Shown here: one piece after another, positions 6,505 to 14,500 of the stretch
Layout of the letters: each line of letters opens with the position of its first letter
How positions within the stretch are numbered: the first letter of the stretch is position 1
Origin: Verrucomicrobia bacterium UBA6775
Lineage (GTDB): Bacteria > Verrucomicrobiota > Verrucomicrobiia > Limisphaerales > UBA1096
DNA length: 21,558 bases
NCBI GenBank assembly: GCA_002453165.1
Contig: DKGH01000030.1
Location: 1 to 21,558, forward strand
Direction of reading: 5' to 3'
Translations under genes and position numbers: made by a program
Notes under the pieces: model-generated
Seen by the model: the letters and a program-made list of their open reading frames with translations, nothing else
Databases searched by the model: none
What the model was told of the DNA's origin: nothing

Positions 6505-9500
6505 ATGAAGGTTAAATTCTTTTGTTCATTGGCGCTTGGGCTTTGTCCGGCGCTTGGCCAAGCGGACGTGCGCGATTCAATCAATGTTCATGACGGCTTT
6601 GAGGCCACGCTGTTTGCCGGGCCGGAGTTGGCAGATGACATTTACTCGATGACGCTCGACGCGAAAGGGAGCGTGGTCGTCTCGGGGCGCGGCTACATCC
6701 GCACGCTGCACGACACCGACAGTGACGGCCGTGCGGAAATGGCGGTGCAGTTCGCCAAACTGGATCACGGCACGATGGGCATGCTGTTCGACGGACCCCA
6801 CCTGTGGGCTGTGGCCAACCGTGCCCTGCTCCGCTACGACGATGCCGACGCCGATGGCCGAGCGGACGGGCCGCCCCGGCAGTTCCTGCGCCTGGCAAAC
6901 GGCGAGCACGGAGCACACGCGATCCGCAAGGGGCCGGACGGCTGGCTTTATCTCGTCGGCGGCAACGACACCGGCTTCACGCCCGGCCAGTTTAATTCGC
7001 CGCAATCGCCACTCAAGAAAACCGAAGGCGGCGCGATCATTCGATTTTCGCCGGACGGCAAAACCTTTGAGGCGTTGTCGTGCGGCTTTCGCAATCCATA
7101 CGATTTTGACTTCAACTGGAGGGGCGACCTTTTCACGTACGACAGCGACACTGAGCGGACGTTTTACCTGCCGTGGTACATGCCGACCCGGCTTTATCAC
7201 GCGGCCATCGGAGGGCATCATGGCTGGCGGATGCCTGGCTACAAGCGCAGCTGGGCGCGGCCCGGTTACTACGCCGACACCGTGCCGATGCTGGACAAGA
7301 TCGGACGCGGCTCCCCCACCGGCGTCTCGGTTTACAGTCACCGATTGATCCCGAAGGAAATGCAGGACGGGGTGTTCCTCCTCGACTGGACGTTTGGCAA
7401 CGTCTGGTTTTATCCGCTGCGCCCCGCGAACGCCTCCTATCAGGCGCCGCCGCAACTGTTTATCTCCCCGGTGGGCACGGACGGTTTTGCCCCAAGCGAC
7501 ATCGAGGTCGGGCGGGATGGAGAGATTTACATCTCGATCGGTGGCCGGGGAACGAAGGGGTCTGTTTTTCGTGTTGTCCCGACGCCGGAAAATCGTAATC
7601 ACCCTAACAACCGCCCACCAGCGATGGACACTCCGCTCGACAAGGTCCTAAACGCACCGCAGCCGCTGGCCGAGTGGTCGCGCGCGCGGTGGCAACCGTT
7701 GGCCCGGCAGATCGGTGCCGGCCATTTTGTCGAGGCCGCCCTCAGCCCTGCGCGCAAAACAAAACCCCGCGTCCGCGCGATCGAGGTGCTGACGGAAATG
7801 TTCGGCGGACTCGAAGCGGAGACCGCAGCCCGGCTGACAGCCGATGGCTCCCACGATGTCCGGGCGCGAACCGCGTGGGCGATCAGTCGTTTCCCCGAAC
7901 AAAACACGGCCCAACTGATCGCCCGGCTGGCACTGGATCCGGAGGACTATGTGCGCGTCAAGGCACTCGAGGCGATGCTGCACCTGCTCCCGACCGACCC
8001 GGCGCAGTCCGCGAAATGGCACAAGGCACTGCAGCAGAATTTCAATCGGCCGAGCATTCGCGTGCGACTGATCAGCGCCCGATTGGCCAGTCAGTTGCCG
8101 GAATCAAGTTGGCAGAAAATCGATCACGGAACATTGACAACGCAGGGGAAAATCACGGCGGCCACGGCGGCGATCTGGCGCAGCCCGGCCACGGAACTTC
8201 ACGCAGGAGTCGTCCGACGTTTGCTGCCGTTAATTGACATCAACCAACCCGCGAGCCTCAACCTCGATCTCGTCCGGACGATCATCCTCGCGCTGGGCGA
8301 CTACAATCTCGAGCAGCCAAGCCGCGAGTCGTTCACCGGCTACGAGGTGCCATTCTCGCTTGCGGCCCATCCCGGGCTAGCCAGCGCGATCGCCACTCAG
8401 GCTTCGCCATTGATGGACTCGCTGCACCGGGATCTTCATCGTGAAACCGGACGCCTGCTCGCGATGGTTAACGCCGATCAACCCGAACTGAGCGTGAACC
8501 TGCTGGGCACCATTACGCCCGCGACCGATCCGGTGGAAGATTTTCACAAGTTGATCGTCGCAGCCAAGCTGCCGTCGACCGTGCCCGACGCTGACCTGAC
8601 CCGGCTGGCCGATGCATTGATGGGGCTCGACACCAAGCTGCAAAGCCGTGGCACGCGGCCCAAGCTGAACTGGACGATGCGTTTTGTGGACATCGCCCAG
8701 TCACACGCGGCCAAGCAGCCCGGCTTGGCCAAGCGACTGATCGCCCACAACAATTTCCCCACCGGCAGTCACCTCGCCTACGCCCGGTCACTTGGCGGCG
8801 AGGAACGAGCCGCAGCGGCCAGGCGCTACCTTGACGCCGTGAAAACCGGCACTGAGTTTGTTTGGTCAAACGACCTGATCGATTTGCTCGACGCCCTCCC
8901 GCCCGGGGACACCCTGCCGGTTTTTCGCCAACAGTGGGCCAAGCTTGGCCTGCAGCCGGCGCTCCTCCAGCGCTTGGCCAAGCGCCCGGTCGCAGAGGAT
9001 CGGCCCCAGTTTTTGGATGCCCTTCTTTCACGCGACAACAACGTCGCGAACAAGGCGTTGGCTGCGCTGAAACGACTCCCGGCGAGCGACAGGCCAAGCG
9101 ACTGGGCGCCGCTGTTGCGCAAGCTGCGACGCGAATGCGGCCCCAAGGGCAAGGCGGTAACCCGAAAGGAAATCGCTGCACTGCTGGCCAAGTGGAGCGG
9201 TCGCGCCATTGCAGAGGTGCAGGAGAAAAGCAAACAGCCGGCCGATCTGCTCGCAGCGTGGCAGCCGGTTTTCGACTGGTTCAACGAGGCACATCCGGAA
9301 CTCGCGACGGCCGCCGCCGGTGCCGGACTCGTCGATGCCGCCAAGTGGGAGGCCACGCTCGCCGAGGTGGACTGGGAAACTGGCGACTTTGCCAAGGGGC
9401 AGCGGCTCTACGTCAACCGCGCCTGTCAGGGTTGTCACTCGGACTCCGGTGCGCTTGGCCCGGGGTTGAGCGGTGCGGCCAAGCGCTTTTCCCCGGAGGA

Positions 9501-9777
9501 TTTGTTACGGGCGATTTTGTTCCCGAACCGGGACATCTCGCCGCTGTACCGGTTCAACGAATACCGGCTGCGAAACGGCGACGTGCACGTGGGACGCACG
9601 GCGTTTTACGCCGCGGACGGAGTCGTGCTGCGCACCGGAGCGGGGATCGTGCGACTGGATCAGGCGGAAATCATTTCACAACAGGCAAGTGAACGCTCGA
9701 TCATGCCGGAGGGCCTGCTTGAGGGTTTGAGTGAGCGCGACCTGGCCGACCTGTACCGGTACCTGAAATCACTCTGA
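6505..9777 (+). CDS. PVC-type membrane-bound dehydrogenase-like protein with C-terminal c-type haem domain
   Basis: 1090 codons. A signal peptide (MKVKFFCSLALGLCPALGQA) is followed by a propeller of the family annotated as 'putative membrane-bound dehydrogenase' in planctomycetes and verrucomicrobia (about 25-365), with calcium-loop-like DTDSDGRAE and DDADADGRADG and blades such as GFRNPYDFDFNWRGDLFTYD. Residues about 380-950 are helical HEAT-like repeats. The C-terminus is the matching haem module: RACQGCHSD gives a CXXCH haem site (C974, C977, H978), with M1067 in SIMPEGLL as a likely distal ligand. This architecture is close to diagnostic of the PVC group. It should work in the periplasm, passing electrons from oxidation of a sugar or similar substrate. 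It holds three palindrome copies. Its 3' end overlaps the convergent RND gene by 9 bases. Confidence 0.92.
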   Translation: MKVKFFCSLALGLCPALGQADVRDSINVHDGFEATLFAGPELADDIYSMTLDAKGSVVVSGRGYIRTLHDTDSDGRAEMAVQFAKLDHGTMGMLFDGPHLWAVANRALLRYDDADADGRADGPPRQFLRLANGEHGAHAIRKGPDGWLYLVGGNDTGFTPGQFNSPQSPLKKTEGGAIIRFSPDGKTFEALSCGFRNPYDFDFNWRGDLFTYDSDTERTFYLPWYMPTRLYHAAIGGHHGWRMPGYKRSWARPGYYADTVPMLDKIGRGSPTGVSVYSHRLIPKEMQDGVFLLDWTFGNVWFYPLRPANASYQAPPQLFISPVGTDGFAPSDIEVGRDGEIYISIGGRGTKGSVFRVVPTPENRNHPNNRPPAMDTPLDKVLNAPQPLAEWSRARWQPLARQIGAGHFVEAALSPARKTKPRVRAIEVLTEMFGGLEAETAARLTADGSHDVRARTAWAISRFPEQNTAQLIARLALDPEDYVRVKALEAMLHLLPTDPAQSAKWHKALQQNFNRPSIRVRLISARLASQLPESSWQKIDHGTLTTQGKITAATAAIWRSPATELHAGVVRRLLPLIDINQPASLNLDLVRTIILALGDYNLEQPSRESFTGYEVPFSLAAHPGLASAIATQASPLMDSLHRDLHRETGRLLAMVNADQPELSVNLLGTITPATDPVEDFHKLIVAAKLPSTVPDADLTRLADALMGLDTKLQSRGTRPKLNWTMRFVDIAQSHAAKQPGLAKRLIAHNNFPTGSHLAYARSLGGEERAAAARRYLDAVKTGTEFVWSNDLIDLLDALPPGDTLPVFRQQWAKLGLQPALLQRLAKRPVAEDRPQFLDALLSRDNNVANKALAALKRLPASDRPSDWAPLLRKLRRECGPKGKAVTRKEIAALLAKWSGRAIAEVQEKSKQPADLLAAWQPVFDWFNEAHPELATAAAGAGLVDAAKWEATLAEVDWETGDFAKGQRLYVNRACQGCHSDSGALGPGLSGAAKRFSPEDLLRAILFPNRDISPLYRFNEYRLRNGDVHVGRTAFYAADGVVLRTGAGIVRLDQAEIISQQASERSIMPEGLLEGLSERDLADLYRYLKSL
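6551..6564. repeat. TTGGCCAA-family palindrome, 14-bp copy in a signal peptide
   Basis: CGCTTGGCCAAGCG codes ALGQA at the predicted signal-peptidase region of the haem-containing PVC protein. Confidence 0.9.
8971..8984. repeat. TTGGCCAA-family palindrome, 14-bp copy
   Basis: CGCTTGGCCAAGCG, read RLAKRP in the helical repeat region of the haem-containing protein. Another copy lies at 8723-8734 (GLAKRL). Confidence 0.9.
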
Positions 9778-12081
9778 GCGGAAAAGCAGCCGGGCGATCG
9801 CCGGCAGCAGCACGATGGCGCAAACCATGTTCATCAAAAACATAAACATCAGTAGGATGCCCATGTCTGCCTGGATTTGCAGCGCGGAAAACGCCCACGT
9901 GCCGACGCCGACGGAGAGCGTCAGGCCGGTGAACACGATCGCGCTGCCGGCCTGGGTCATCGCGGCGTCCATCGCCTCCGTGAACGCCAGCCCTTTTTTG
10001 CGCTGCGCCAGAAAACAACTGAACAGGTAAATCCCGTAGTCCACCCCCTCGCCCACGCCCAGCGCCACCACCGGCAGCGTCGAGGTCTTCAGGCCAATGT
10101 CCATCCACAACATCAGCGTATGCGCGAGCACCGACACCAACGCGAGTGGAAGAACGATGCAGATCACGATCCTGACCGAGCGGAAGCTGGCGTAACAAAG
10201 CAGGATCACCGCAGCGAAAACATAAATCAAAATCGGGAACTGCGCCTCCCGCACGACCTCGTTCGAGGCCGCCATGACGCCGGCGTTGCCACCGGCCAGA
10301 CGGAAGCGAATCTTTTCCCGGCCTTGCTCGGTGTCGAACGCCTTCACCGCAGCGACCACCTGCCGGAGCGTCTCCGCCTTGTGATCCTCGAGGAACACCA
10401 TCACCGGCAGCACGCTGCCGTCGAGGTTGGTCAGGCCGGTTGAAGTCTCCACGCGGCCCACCGACTGCGCGAGCATGGCCTTGTTAAACGGAAGCACCTG
10501 CCACTTGAGACTCCCCTCGCTGTAGCCGGAGTTGATTTTACGCGCCATACCGGCCAGCCCCAGCACGCTCTTTACGCCCTCGACATTTTTCAGGTGCCAC
10601 TCGAATCGGTCGAGCAGTTCCATCACTTCGTAGTCGACCGAGCCGTCCTTCACCGTCTCGGTAAACGCGACCAACACATCGACGCCGAGGTTGAAGTTCT
10701 CCGTGATCACCGCCGTGTCCCGATTGTAGCGGGACTCGGGCCGCAACTCGGGCACGCCCTGGTGCAGGTCACCCACCTCGACGCGGGCCGCCTGGTCGAA
10801 ACCAAGGACAAAAAGAATCGTACCGAGGATCACCAAACCCTTGGCCAATCGCGGCCGCGTGACCAAGGCCACCCTGTGCCAGAAGACTACCGTCTTTTCC
10901 TTGCGCCTGGCCACCCGCTCGCGGTAGCCGGCCCTTGGTTTGAGGTAGGACAACATCAACGGCAGCAGGATGAGGTTGGTCACGATAATCGCCGCCACGC
11001 CGACGCTGGCCGCGATGGCCAGTTCACGAATGGTCGGCACCGGGATGAGCAGGATGGTGATAAATCCGATGGTGTCGGTCAGTAGTGCCACGCCGCCGGG
11101 CACCAGTAGTTCGCGAAACGCGGAACGCGCTGCCTCAACCGGATCCACGCCCTCAAACAATTGATTGCGGAACACCCGCACCATCTGCACTCCGTGACTC
11201 ACACCAATGGCAAAGACGAGAAACGGCACGAGGATCGACATCGGGTCGATGCCGTATCCCATCAGGTGCAGTGTACCAAGCTGCCACACCACGGCCGCCA
11301 GCGAGCAGCTCATCGGCAGTACCGAAAACAAAAACGACTGCGAGTAGAGCCAGACGAGTAGCGCCGTGATGACGATCGTGATGCAAAAAAACGTGATTAC
11401 GTTGAGCGCCCCGGAGCGGACATCGCCCATCACCTTTGAGAACCCGATGATGTGCACCCCGGTTTTGTCGTCCTCATACTTGCCGCGCAGCGCCTCCAGT
11501 TCGCTGGCCACCGCAAACGTGTCCAGCGGTTCCTTCGTGTCAGGATCGATCTCGAACAGATTGGCCATCACCATCGCCCCGTTGAACGAGTCTGTCACGA
11601 GCCGGCCCATGTAGTTGGACTTGAGCGCGTTCTCCCTCACCTTGGCTAGGCCCTCGGGGGTCGTCTCAAAATCCGCGGGTACCAAGTTGCCACCGGTAAA
11701 TCCATCCTCCACCACCTCGGTAAATCGGACGTTGGGCGTGAAGATCGACGTCACGCTTTCCTGTCTCACCCCGTGCATGGCGTAGACTTCATCCGTCAAC
11801 GCCTCGAGCTTGTTGAAATAGTCTGCCGTGAAGATGTCGCCCTCCTTCACAACCAGTGCCACGATCACCCGGTTGGCTCCGCCGAACTCATCCTGATACT
11901 CGCGAAACGTCTCGATGTACTCGTGCTGCTGCGGCAGTTGTTTTTCAAACCGGGCATCGACCTTGGTCTGTGTGGCGAACCCGAACAGCACCGCGGTCAG
12001 CACCAGGAACAAAACCAGAAATCCAAGCCGGTGACCGAACAGCCACACCTCAACCCGTGATGTAAAGGTGGGCTTCGTCAT
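9769..12081 (-). CDS. RND superfamily (MMPL/HpnN-like) exporter
   Basis: 770 codons from ATG 12081, which overlaps the TGA of the YCF48 gene (ATGA). TM1 is at about 17-37, followed by a periplasmic domain to about 222, then a bundle of five helices at about 225-380 including SILVPFLVFAIGVSHGVQMV. The pattern repeats in the second half: a helix at about 411-428, a second periplasmic domain, and a final bundle with VVALGVGEGVDYGIYLFSCF. This is the duplicated 12-helix sterol-sensing/MMPL layout, roughly 250 residues shorter than drug-efflux AcrB types. Such exporters move lipids, hopanoids or other hydrophobic compounds using proton motive force. Its place after the DUF1302, DUF1329 and YCF48 genes makes it the likely inner-membrane pump of that module. 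The substrate cannot be read from the sequence. Confidence 0.92.
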   Translation of the reverse strand: MTKPTFTSRVEVWLFGHRLGFLVLFLVLTAVLFGFATQTKVDARFEKQLPQQHEYIETFREYQDEFGGANRVIVALVVKEGDIFTADYFNKLEALTDEVYAMHGVRQESVTSIFTPNVRFTEVVEDGFTGGNLVPADFETTPEGLAKVRENALKSNYMGRLVTDSFNGAMVMANLFEIDPDTKEPLDTFAVASELEALRGKYEDDKTGVHIIGFSKVMGDVRSGALNVITFFCITIVITALLVWLYSQSFLFSVLPMSCSLAAVVWQLGTLHLMGYGIDPMSILVPFLVFAIGVSHGVQMVRVFRNQLFEGVDPVEAARSAFRELLVPGGVALLTDTIGFITILLIPVPTIRELAIAASVGVAAIIVTNLILLPLMLSYLKPRAGYRERVARRKEKTVVFWHRVALVTRPRLAKGLVILGTILFVLGFDQAARVEVGDLHQGVPELRPESRYNRDTAVITENFNLGVDVLVAFTETVKDGSVDYEVMELLDRFEWHLKNVEGVKSVLGLAGMARKINSGYSEGSLKWQVLPFNKAMLAQSVGRVETSTGLTNLDGSVLPVMVFLEDHKAETLRQVVAAVKAFDTEQGREKIRFRLAGGNAGVMAASNEVVREAQFPILIYVFAAVILLCYASFRSVRIVICIVLPLALVSVLAHTLMLWMDIGLKTSTLPVVALGVGEGVDYGIYLFSCFLAQRKKGLAFTEAMDAAMTQAGSAIVFTGLTLSVGVGTWAFSALQIQADMGILLMFMFLMNMVCAIVLLPAIARLLFRSE

Positions 12082-13097
12082 TTCTTGCCCCCTCCCGCCA
12101 GATCATCCGGCTCCAGTCGAATCACTCCACGATCGGTGGTGACCAACAGGCCACCGTCGCCCACCTCCCAAAGGCTGATCGGCATCGCCGCCTTGTCCGG
12201 CAACGGGACAGGGTTGAACGACCGCCCCTTATCCCCGCTCAGCAAAAGTTTACCGGCACCGGCGGTCAGGATCATGCGCCCGTCCCTCAATTGCACACCA
12301 CCATGCAGCAGGGCGTTCGTTGAAGTCTCGATTTTTTCCCAGGCAGCCCCGTCCTCGCTTCTGAAGATGTTGCCACGCAACCCGAACACCACTGCCCCGC
12401 GCTTGGCCAAGGGCAACGCCCCAAAGAAAGTGCCTTCGTACAGGGCGTCCAGCGGCTCCCACGCTTGGCCAAGGTTATCACTGCGCCATACCGTGCCGAA
12501 CTCGCCGATCAACCACAGTGCCCCGCCGACTGCCTTCGTGAGCTGATAAAAATGCGGGTCGTCGTCCTGAATGGTCTCCGTCCATTTTTCGCCGCCTTCG
12601 TTTGTTGAAAACAGCTTCCCGTACGACCCAACGATGAAGCCCTTTTTCGGGTCGACGAACAGGACGTCCAAAAATGCCGTCTCGGGATCGTCGAGCACCT
12701 GAATTTTGGCCCAGGATTTCCCGCCGTCCTGCGAACGCAGCACGACCGACTGATGGCCCACGGCCCAGACAATTCTCGAGTCCACCCAATGCACGGCGTT
12801 GAGTGTGCGCCGGGTGGGAGCCGGTTGCTGTGTCCATGTTTTGCCGTGGTCAACAGAAAGCAGAATGTGGCCGCGCTCCCCGACCGCGATGACGCTGGCC
12901 GCCTGACCGTGGATATCGTTAAGCACCGAGCGCTTGGCCAAGCGGGCCATCACCGCCGGGCCATCCACCGGCTTGGGTTGCTCGCCCTTGGCCAAGCCAG
13001 GACCACAAAGCAACAACGATATAAGCAAACAAGAACGGGCCGAGGATCGCCTCGGCCCGTCTTGGGGTTGGTTGGGTTGGTTGGAGAAATTAAACAC
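12078..13097 (-). CDS. Exported YCF48/BNR-type beta-propeller protein
   Basis: 339 codons from GTG 13097; the leader ending SCLLISLLLCGPGLAKGEQP is a signal peptide. Blades follow the YCF48/Asp-box pattern: VIAVGERGHILLSVDHGKTW, RIVWAVGHQSVVLRSQDGGK, GFIVGSYGKLFSTNEGGEKW, ALWLIGEFGTVWRSDNLGQA, and two or three more. Photosystem-II assembly factor HCF136/YCF48 is the namesake, but in non-photosynthetic bacteria this family occurs beside RND exporters and DUF1329/DUF1302 genes, as here, so a periplasmic accessory role is likely. The start is doubtful: a strong hairpin (13035-13060) lies within the first codons, and a TTG just beyond it (LLISLLLC) could be used instead. The gene holds four palindrome copies (LAK three times, LGQ once). 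It overlaps the RND gene by 4 bases. Confidence 0.86.
   Translation of the reverse strand: MFNFSNQPNQPQDGPRRSSARSCLLISLLLCGPGLAKGEQPKPVDGPAVMARLAKRSVLNDIHGQAASVIAVGERGHILLSVDHGKTWTQQPAPTRRTLNAVHWVDSRIVWAVGHQSVVLRSQDGGKSWAKIQVLDDPETAFLDVLFVDPKKGFIVGSYGKLFSTNEGGEKWTETIQDDDPHFYQLTKAVGGALWLIGEFGTVWRSDNLGQAWEPLDALYEGTFFGALPLAKRGAVVFGLRGNIFRSEDGAAWEKIETSTNALLHGGVQLRDGRMILTAGAGKLLLSGDKGRSFNPVPLPDKAAMPISLWEVGDGGLLVTTDRGVIRLEPDDLAGGGKK
12931..12944. repeat. TTGGCCAA-family palindrome, 14-bp copy
   Basis: CGCTTGGCCAAGCG, read on minus as RLAKRS shortly after the signal peptide of the YCF48 protein. A further copy at 12987-12996 codes GLAKGE at the signal-peptide end. Confidence 0.9.
13035..13060 (-). 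terminator. Perfect 11-bp hairpin, terminator- or attenuator-like
   Basis: ACGGGCCGAGG (13035-13045), a 4-base loop ATCG and CCTCGGCCCGT (13050-13060) form a perfect GC-rich stem. Read on minus it lies about 58 bases after the DUF1329 stop and is followed by a weak T-rich stretch TCTTGTTTGC. This suits a rho-independent terminator or attenuator that reduces expression of YCF48 and RND relative to the two upstream genes. It also falls inside the annotated N-terminus of YCF48, which favours a later start for that gene. The plus side is followed by GGTTGGTTGGGTTGGTTGG (13066-13084). Confidence 0.55.
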
Positions 13098-13117
13098 CGA
13101 ACAAACCCGCTTGATTG

Positions 13118-14482
13118 CTAACGGCGCCCACGCCGCCGCAATGCTGCCGGGGTGTAGTCGCTGGACTTGGTTTGATATTCGAAATCGTACATCTCGTTTT
13201 CGTTGTCCAGACCATGAGCCAAATACCGGCCTGACAAAATATCGGTGTGGACATCCAACGTGGAACTAATAGCCGGCAAATCATAATAGTTAATACAATG
13301 CGCCTCGGAGACTCGCCACATCCTATCCTGATTATCATACTGATCCACAACCAGAGCACTCCAACTGTCCTCGTCAAAGTAAAAACGGCGCTTCTTGTAT
13401 ATGTGCCTTTTGCCTGGTTTCAGCGTAGCGTCCACAACCCAGACTCGATGTAGCTCGTAGCGGGTGTGCTCTTGGTTGATATGCAGCGGCTTAATTATGT
13501 CCGATATCTTTAGTTTATCGCTATGCAACTTGTAGGAATTGTATGGAACGTACATTTCCTTCTTGCCCAACAGCTTCCATTCGTACCGATCAGGTGACCC
13601 GTTAAACAAATCCAGCTGATCCGCGGTGCGCAACCCGTCCGCCGCCGTACCGGGGTTGTCGTAGGCCACGTTGGGTGCCCGGCGAACACGCCGTTGACCG
13701 GTGTTGTACACCCATGCCTTGCGAGGCTGAACAACTTGGTCGACCGTTTCATGAACCATGAGGATGGTTCCAGCAAGACGCGCCGGAGAGGTGATTCTCT
13801 GTTCGAAATAGACGAAGACATTATTGTCCTTCGTCACTTGTTCACCTGTATACTGAAATTTCCACAACCAGTTTTCTTCAAGCTGAACAACGGTGTATTT
13901 GCCGGACCGTGTGGGGGCGACCTGACCAACCTTCCGCAATCCTGTCACGCCACGATACCGAAAAAGATGATTCCAGATCACCTCTAGACCGTTTTTGGGA
14001 ATCGGAAACGGAATTCCACCCGTCATCATGTTCACACCGTTCCCATCATTGACCAGTTTGACATCGAAGGACGAATTTCTGACCGCATCCTCACGGAACT
14101 TCGGAACAGCTGCACTGCGCCGAGTCGGGTAAACCGGCATCTTGTAGGTGTCCGGATACTGAGCAAGTAACGCCTTGTGACCATCAGTCAGCTTGGCGGC
14201 GTACTGGTCCGCATTGGCAGCAGTGATGGTGAATAGCACCTCGTCTTCCGCGAACGGGTCGGGGTGATGATCACCCGGCTTGAACCCCGGCAAAGGCTTG
14301 GTGATACCGCCCTCGTACTTGGGGATGGTGCCATCAGCGTTGCCGGCCATCTCACCACCGAGGGGTGTCAAATCCTTGCCCAATCGCGCCGCCTCCTCCT
14401 CGGTGATCTCCGCGTTGACGGTGGCCAACCCGGCCGCAAACAAGGCCGAAGTCACTAATGAATGCACTGTGTATTGTTTCAT
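13118..14482 (-). CDS. DUF1329 protein (LolB-like outer-membrane lipid/lipoprotein-sorting type)
   Basis: 454 codons from ATG 14482; signal peptide MKQYTVHSLVTSALFAAGLA ending near TVNA. The mature chain starts ITEEEAARLGKDLTPLGGEM and contains the family blocks GGIPFPIPKNGLEVIWNHLF, QRRVRRAPNVAYDNPGTAAD, GRYLAHGLDNENEMYDFEYQ, typical of full-length DUF1329. This family is often labelled outer-membrane lipoprotein-sorting protein and is thought to share the LolA/LolB fold, so a hydrophobic-ligand carrier in the periplasm is a reasonable inference. The gene follows DUF1302 by 17 bases and precedes YCF48 by 20, so they form one operon. Several 60-base lines in its 3' half are only about 38-48% GC by hand count, and it has no palindrome copies, unlike its neighbours, which hints at recent acquisition. 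Confidence 0.93.
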   Translation of the reverse strand: MKQYTVHSLVTSALFAAGLATVNAEITEEEAARLGKDLTPLGGEMAGNADGTIPKYEGGITKPLPGFKPGDHHPDPFAEDEVLFTITAANADQYAAKLTDGHKALLAQYPDTYKMPVYPTRRSAAVPKFREDAVRNSSFDVKLVNDGNGVNMMTGGIPFPIPKNGLEVIWNHLFRYRGVTGLRKVGQVAPTRSGKYTVVQLEENWLWKFQYTGEQVTKDNNVFVYFEQRITSPARLAGTILMVHETVDQVVQPRKAWVYNTGQRRVRRAPNVAYDNPGTAADGLRTADQLDLFNGSPDRYEWKLLGKKEMYVPYNSYKLHSDKLKISDIIKPLHINQEHTRYELHRVWVVDATLKPGKRHIYKKRRFYFDEDSWSALVVDQYDNQDRMWRVSEAHCINYYDLPAISSTLDVHTDILSGRYLAHGLDNENEMYDFEYQTKSSDYTPAALRRRGRR

Positions 14483-14500
14483 TTTAAATTCAATCCCGGG

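Noticed and set aside
6577..7602. Minus-strand open frame of 341 codons
   Set aside because: It is antisense to the conserved propeller of the haem protein, and its residues show no fold or motif.
8862..9692. Plus-strand open frame of 276 codons
   Set aside because: It is an out-of-frame shadow of the haem-protein gene, Arg/Gly-rich; the true frame carries CXXCH.
9769..9777. Overlap of haem-protein and RND 3' ends as evidence of misassembly
   Set aside because: Both C-termini look complete, and short convergent overlaps fit the density of this window.
13066..13084. GGTTGGTTGGGTTGGTTGG as a G-quadruplex or telomere-like repeat
   Set aside because: Its runs are mostly of two G and short; it may simply flank the hairpin. 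There is not enough for a separate structural claim.
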